Positions 60,268 to 64,000 of a DNA stretch of 64,000 nucleotides are shown piece by piece. The stretch covers positions 2,108,001 through 2,172,000 of the forward strand of contig NZ_CP011427.1 of NCBI RefSeq assembly GCF_001506165.1, read 5' to 3'. The position numbers were made by a program, and so were the translations under genes. Below the pieces are notes generated by a model. The model searched no databases and was not told the origin of the DNA. It saw nothing but the letters and a program-made list of their open reading frames with translations. This DNA is from Pantoea vagans (lineage in GTDB: Bacteria > Pseudomonadota > Gammaproteobacteria > Enterobacterales > Enterobacteriaceae). How positions within the stretch are numbered: position 1 is the first letter of the stretch; each line of letters begins with the position of its first letter.

Positions 60268-61791
60268 TCAGGCCACGGCGGCCGCTTGAGTGGTTTTCGG
60301 CATCGCCAGGCTCAGCGTCAGCTGTTCCGTGGCCGCATCGTGTGTGAGTTCACCGGCAATTTCCCCTTCGCGCATCACAATGATGCGGTCCGCTAATCCC
60401 ATCACTTCGGGCAGATCGCTGGAGGCAAACAGCACCGCGATCCCTTTATTGGCCAGCTGATAAATCAGGTTGTAGATTTCGTGTTTAGCGCCGACATCAA
60501 TACCGCGCGTCGGCTCATCCAGCAGGATCACGTTCATCTCTTCCGACAACCAGCGGCCCAGGATCGCCTTCTGCTGGTTGCCACCGGAGAGATTCATGAT
60601 CAGCTGTTGCGGGCCGGGGGTTTTGATGTTGAGCGATCGGATGTGGATATCGGCGTTTTTCGCTTCCCAACTGGCATTAATCAGACAACCGGCGGTGAGA
60701 TTGTGGCGACGCGCGCTGATGTTGATGTTGTCTCGCACCGAGTGCACCGGAATGATGCCTTCGGTCTTACGATCTTCCGGGCACAACATGATCCCGGCGC
60801 GAATGGCATCAATCGGCTGGCGAATGTTGAGCTGTTTGCCATCCAGCGTCACCGTACCGCCACGCAATTTGGTGGCGCCAAACAGCCCTTTCATCAATTC
60901 GCTGCGTCCGGCACCGACCAGCCCAAACAAACCGACAATTTCACCGGCTCTTACCTGGAGGGAAATCGGCATACGCACGCCCTTCGCTTCGACGTTTTCC
61001 AGCTGCAGGCGTACCTTGCCGAGCGCGCGGGGTGCGTAGCCGTAGATATCGCCGAGATTGCGCCCGACCATGGCCTGCACCAAATCATCGTGATCGGTAT
61101 TTTTCATGTCGGTAAAAGTGCGCACATAGCGGCCATCTTTGAACACCGTAATGGCATCGCTCAGGGCAAAGATCTCCTCCATACGGTGAGATACGTACAG
61201 CACCGTGCGGCCTTGGTCGCGCAGTTGTCGGATCACACGGAACAGATGCTCAATTTCACGAGCCGAGAGCGAACTGGTCGGCTCATCAAACGCGATAATG
61301 CGCGCGTTACGGGCCAGCGCTTTCGCAATCTCTACCATCTGCCACTGCCCCAACGACAGATATTTCAAAGGCATATCCGGATCGATATCCATGCCGAGGT
61401 TCTTAAGCTGTAAATCGGCCTCGTAGCGCAGCAGCTTACGATTAACCAAGCCACGTTTGTGCGGCAGTTGGCCGAGATAGATATTCTCCGCGACGCTCAT
61501 TTCCGGCACCAGATGCAGTTCCTGGTAAATAATCGCCACGCCCGCATCCAACGCCTCAACGGTGTTGTTGAAGGTTTTCACCTCCCCTTTAATACGGATT
61601 TCACCCTCTGTGGGCTGATAGCTGCCGCTCAAAATCTTTAACAGCGTCGATTTCCCGGCACCGTTTTCGCCCATCAGCGCGTGCACTTCCCCGGCGCGGC
61701 ACTGGAATGAGATGTCCTGCAGCGCTTTCACGCCGGGAAAGGTTTTGCAAATGCCATGAAAAGAGAGAAAAGCGGAATCAGTGCTATTCAT
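60268..61791 (-). CDS. araG: L-arabinose ABC transporter ATPase AraG
   Basis: 507 residues, two ABC domains. First Walker [13 protein letters not shown], signature [15 protein letters not shown], Walker [12 protein letters not shown]. The second domain has the degenerate loop [13 protein letters not shown], signature [15 protein letters not shown] and Walker [13 protein letters not shown]. Typical sugar importer ATPase. Confidence 0.95.
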   Translation of the reverse strand: MNSTDSAFLSFHGICKTFPGVKALQDISFQCRAGEVHALMGENGAGKSTLLKILSGSYQPTEGEIRIKGEVKTFNNTVEALDAGVAIIYQELHLVPEMSVAENIYLGQLPHKRGLVNRKLLRYEADLQLKNLGMDIDPDMPLKYLSLGQWQMVEIAKALARNARIIAFDEPTSSLSAREIEHLFRVIRQLRDQGRTVLYVSHRMEEIFALSDAITVFKDGRYVRTFTDMKNTDHDDLVQAMVGRNLGDIYGYAPRALGKVRLQLENVEAKGVRMPISLQVRAGEIVGLFGLVGAGRSELMKGLFGATKLRGGTVTLDGKQLNIRQPIDAIRAGIMLCPEDRKTEGIIPVHSVRDNINISARRHNLTAGCLINASWEAKNADIHIRSLNIKTPGPQQLIMNLSGGNQQKAILGRWLSEEMNVILLDEPTRGIDVGAKHEIYNLIYQLANKGIAVLFASSDLPEVMGLADRIIVMREGEIAGELTHDAATEQLTLSLAMPKTTQAAAVA

Positions 61792-61819
61792 GGAAACTCC
61801 TGAATCATGCTGGATCTCA

Positions 61820-61949
61820 GGTGCGCATGAATGCGCACCCTACACATATCGCGTTCGTCATTCGTAAGCTCGCCTTTAACAGCGACCTCAATCGGTTCAC
61901 ATATCGCGTTCATCATTTGCCATTCGTAGGGTCGCCATTAATGGCGACC
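61820..61949. repeat. REP-like palindromes between araF and araG
   Basis: GGTGCGCA-TGAA-TGCGCACC (61820-61839), an imperfect GCTCGCC...GCGACC element, and the perfect 20-bp palindrome GGTCGCCATTAATGGCGACC (61930-61949). CACATATCGCGTTC appears twice between them. Likely stabilises the araF part of the mRNA by analogy with other binding-protein operons. Confidence 0.6.
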
Positions 61950-61957
61950 TCCATCAA

Positions 61958-62941
61958 TTACATCAGCCCTTTCTTCGCCAACTCAGTTTTAAAGTTGTCG
62001 CGGGTGATCAGCACTACGTCTGTGACTTCGGTAAATTTCGGTGGCTCTTCACCTTTGGTCACCCAGTTGTAGAGCATCTGGCTGCTCTTATAACCGTGCA
62101 CATCCGGGCTAGGCAGCAGCGATCCGTAGAATCCGGTGGGTGCGCCTTTTGACAGTTCACTGACCGCATCCACGCCGTTGATACCAATGCCAATCACGTC
62201 AGGAGCTTTAAAGCCTTGCCCCTCAGTCGCACGCACGCCGCCCAACACGGTGTTGTCATTCATGCCGACAATCAGCCAGTGTTTGACTTCTGGATGCTGC
62301 ACCAACAGCGAGTTACCGGCATCAAAGGCGCCAGGAATATCATTCGATTTGGTGGGTACCTGATAGATCTGTTTTTCCGGGAAGCCGGCTGCTTTCAACG
62401 CATCCATCGAGCCGCCAGTACGACGACGCGCGGTATCCAGTTCGTTTGCAGTGATCGCCATCACGCCGGTCTCTTTCACATCCCAACCGCGTTTTTGCAT
62501 CTCTTTATACAGCTCCTGCCCCTGACGCTCGCCAATCTTGGTCGCGGCCATCATCACCAGCGGCACGGTATCCATTGGCTTGCCTTTAGCAGTGACGAAC
62601 TGGTCATCTACCGCGATGACTTTCAGGCCATAACCACGCGCTTTGGCGGCAATGGCGGAGCCTAACTTGGGATCGGGCGTGCAGATCACGAAACCTTTGG
62701 CACCGCTCGCCGCCAGGCTATCGATGGCATTCAGCGTTTTTTCGCCATCCGGTACCGCGATTTTGATGACCTCAAAGCCGAGATCTTTGCCCGCTTTGTC
62801 GGCGAATTTCCATTCAGTCTGGAACCAAGGTTCCTCCGGTTGTTTAACGAGGAAACCGAGTTTCATGGTCTCGGCGATAGCGGATTGTGACATAACCGCG
62901 GCGAGACCTACCGCCGCCAGCGCTTTAGTGAATTTATGCAT
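61958..62941 (-). CDS. araF: L-arabinose-binding periplasmic protein AraF
   Basis: 327 residues from the ATG at 62941 (GGAGAG upstream). Signal peptide with ALAAVGLAAVMSQSAIAE, then the mature protein starting ETMKLGFLVKQPEEPWFQTEWKF. Closely matches E. coli AraF. Confidence 0.95.
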   Translation of the reverse strand: MHKFTKALAAVGLAAVMSQSAIAETMKLGFLVKQPEEPWFQTEWKFADKAGKDLGFEVIKIAVPDGEKTLNAIDSLAASGAKGFVICTPDPKLGSAIAAKARGYGLKVIAVDDQFVTAKGKPMDTVPLVMMAATKIGERQGQELYKEMQKRGWDVKETGVMAITANELDTARRRTGGSMDALKAAGFPEKQIYQVPTKSNDIPGAFDAGNSLLVQHPEVKHWLIVGMNDNTVLGGVRATEGQGFKAPDVIGIGINGVDAVSELSKGAPTGFYGSLLPSPDVHGYKSSQMLYNWVTKGEEPPKFTEVTDVVLITRDNFKTELAKKGLM

Positions 62942-63307
62942 GATGCTCTCCGGCACAATGGTGTTTTATCGCTGTTAATAACGAATCGGTGTAAACGCTA
63001 CCAATCAGATTTCACGTTCGGGTACAGCGCAAAATCAGCGCGTTAGCTCAAGGTTTGTACAAAGGCTGTGCAAACGCTGGGCTAGTTGTAGCGGGAATGG
63101 AAAGGAAAAATGTAGAGCGGTATCACATCCCAAAACGATGACAAAATCCTCCATATATTCAGCGAAATTAACCAGTCATTAACTTTTGCTGCCGATCACA
63201 CATCCTCGTCGATAGCAGAAAAGTGCATGTTCTCAGCCAGCGATGACTAACCGCTTAAACAGCCGCATTCCAGGATAGAGCCAGATAACTCACACAGGAG
63301 AATCCCA
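62942..63307. promoter_or_regulatory. Divergent araF / araB control region
   Basis: 366 bp without a gene. Two AraC-like half-sites of the TAGC-N7-TCCATA type are visible: TGAC-AAAATCC-TCCATA (63139-63155) and TAGC-AGAAAAG-TGCATG (63213-63229). GATCACA at 63194-63200 may be half of a CRP site. Promoter boxes are not clear. Confidence 0.5.
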
Positions 63308-64000
63308 ATGGGTGCTGGCGCCATAACAATTGGGCTGGATTTTGGCAGTGACTCGGTGCGTGCCCTCGCCGTGGAGTGCCACAGTGGTAAAGAGCTGGAA
63401 AAAGCCGTGGTGAACTATCCACGCTGGGCGAAGGGTGATTTCTGCGATGCGCACGCCAATCGCTTTCGCCATCATCCACAAGACTATATTGATGCGTTAG
63501 AACAGGCGGTAGTCGCGGTAGTGCAAGCGTTATCACCGCAACAGCGTGCAGCTGTGGTCGGCATCGGCGTGGATTCCACGGGTTCCACCCCCGCACCGAT
63601 TGATCGTGAGGGCCAGGTTCTGGCGTTAAGACCGGAATTCGCCACCAACCCGAATGCCATGTTCGTATTGTGGAAAGATCACACCGCTATCGAAGAAGCG
63701 GAAGAGATTAACCAGCTGTGCCGTAACGGTCATTTCACTGATTACACCCGCTACATTGGCGGCGTGTACTCATCGGAGTGGTTCTGGGCCAAGATTCTGC
63801 ACGTGTCGCGCAGCGATGCTGCAGTGCGTGACGCGGCAGTGTCTTGGGTGGAACTGTGCGACTGGGTGCCCGCTTTGCTGAGCGGTAACACGGCACCAGC
63901 ACAGCTACGTCGTGGACGCTGCGCCGCCGGTCACAAATCGCTTTGGCATCCTGAATGGGGTGGCTTACCACCCGCCGATTTTTTCCGCGCCCTCGATCCA
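63308..64000 (+). CDS. araB: L-ribulokinase AraB, cut by window edge
   Basis: 231 codons seen. The ATG at 63308 has AGGAG upstream. FGGY kinase start [18 protein letters not shown] (phosphate 1 motif), [31 protein letters not shown] and [15 protein letters not shown] match E. coli AraB. First gene of the araBAD operon. Confidence 0.97.
   Translation, partial: MGAGAITIGLDFGSDSVRALAVECHSGKELEKAVVNYPRWAKGDFCDAHANRFRHHPQDYIDALEQAVVAVVQALSPQQRAAVVGIGVDSTGSTPAPIDREGQVLALRPEFATNPNAMFVLWKDHTAIEEAEEINQLCRNGHFTDYTRYIGGVYSSEWFWAKILHVSRSDAAVRDAAVSWVELCDWVPALLSGNTAPAQLRRGRCAAGHKSLWHPEWGGLPPADFFRALDP

Overview
The window is a piece of an Enterobacterales chromosome, probably Erwiniaceae (Pantoea or Erwinia-like; inferred from gene order and protein similarity). 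It carries a complete-looking lambdoid siphophage prophage of about 52.1 kb (1199-53334) inserted in malX. The host genes outside it are malI (partial), malX (split), malY, add, ydgJ, araC, araHGF and the start of araB.

Host left flank, 1-1198: malI on the minus strand, the malI/malX intergenic region with MalI operators, and the first 64 codons of malX. Host right flank, 53334-64000: the remaining 465 codons of malX, then malY, add, ydgJ, araC-araHGF (minus strand) and divergent araB. The prophage is bounded by a 7-bp core (ATCTGGA). Joining the two halves at this core restores a 529-codon malX exactly, so lysogeny breaks malX and excision would repair it.

Prophage, left to right. (1) 1199-4850: an accessory zone with about a dozen closely spaced plus-strand intrinsic terminators, several belonging to small two-hairpin RNA units. 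It also holds small genes, including one under a perfect LexA box and a degenerate UmuD/S24-fold protein. (2) 4853-27493, minus strand: tail fibre and assembly, tail tip (J, I, K, L, M), tape measure, tail tube, neck, capsid, portal and terminase genes. They are interrupted by plus-strand morons: a Cor-type exclusion lipoprotein, a small unknown protein, and an Rrf2-like regulator. (3) 27532-27746: a structured RNA with a tRNA-like T-arm and acceptor helix. (4) 28862-30230: lysis genes (Rz1, Rz, SAR endolysin, pinholin). (5) 30489-32213: six copies of a covarying, pseudoknotted RNA (C4/P4-CI-like) plus a tRNA-like gene, between lysis and Q. (6) 32428-38875: Q, YlcG, NinG, NinB, a DpdA/TGT-like enzyme, P, O with iterons, a ParB-like protein and CII. 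(7) 39010-42434: Cro, OR, CI, a rex-position gene, pL, nutL and N. (8) 42492-51654: early-left genes including a DUF2256 protein, RecE, RecT, a DUF2971 moron and two DNA methyltransferases. (9) Excisionase and integrase at 51722-53280.

The control circuit is lambda-like: CI/Cro at OR and OL, N acting at nutL and nutR, and Q driving leftward late transcription through the terminators that precede the RNA array, terS and the tape measure gene. Replication uses O, P and iterons inside O. The most unusual content is RNA: the six-copy pseudoknot array, the tRNA-like RNA before terS, the tRNA-like gene with a 6-nt anticodon loop, and the tandem small-RNA/terminator array beside attL.
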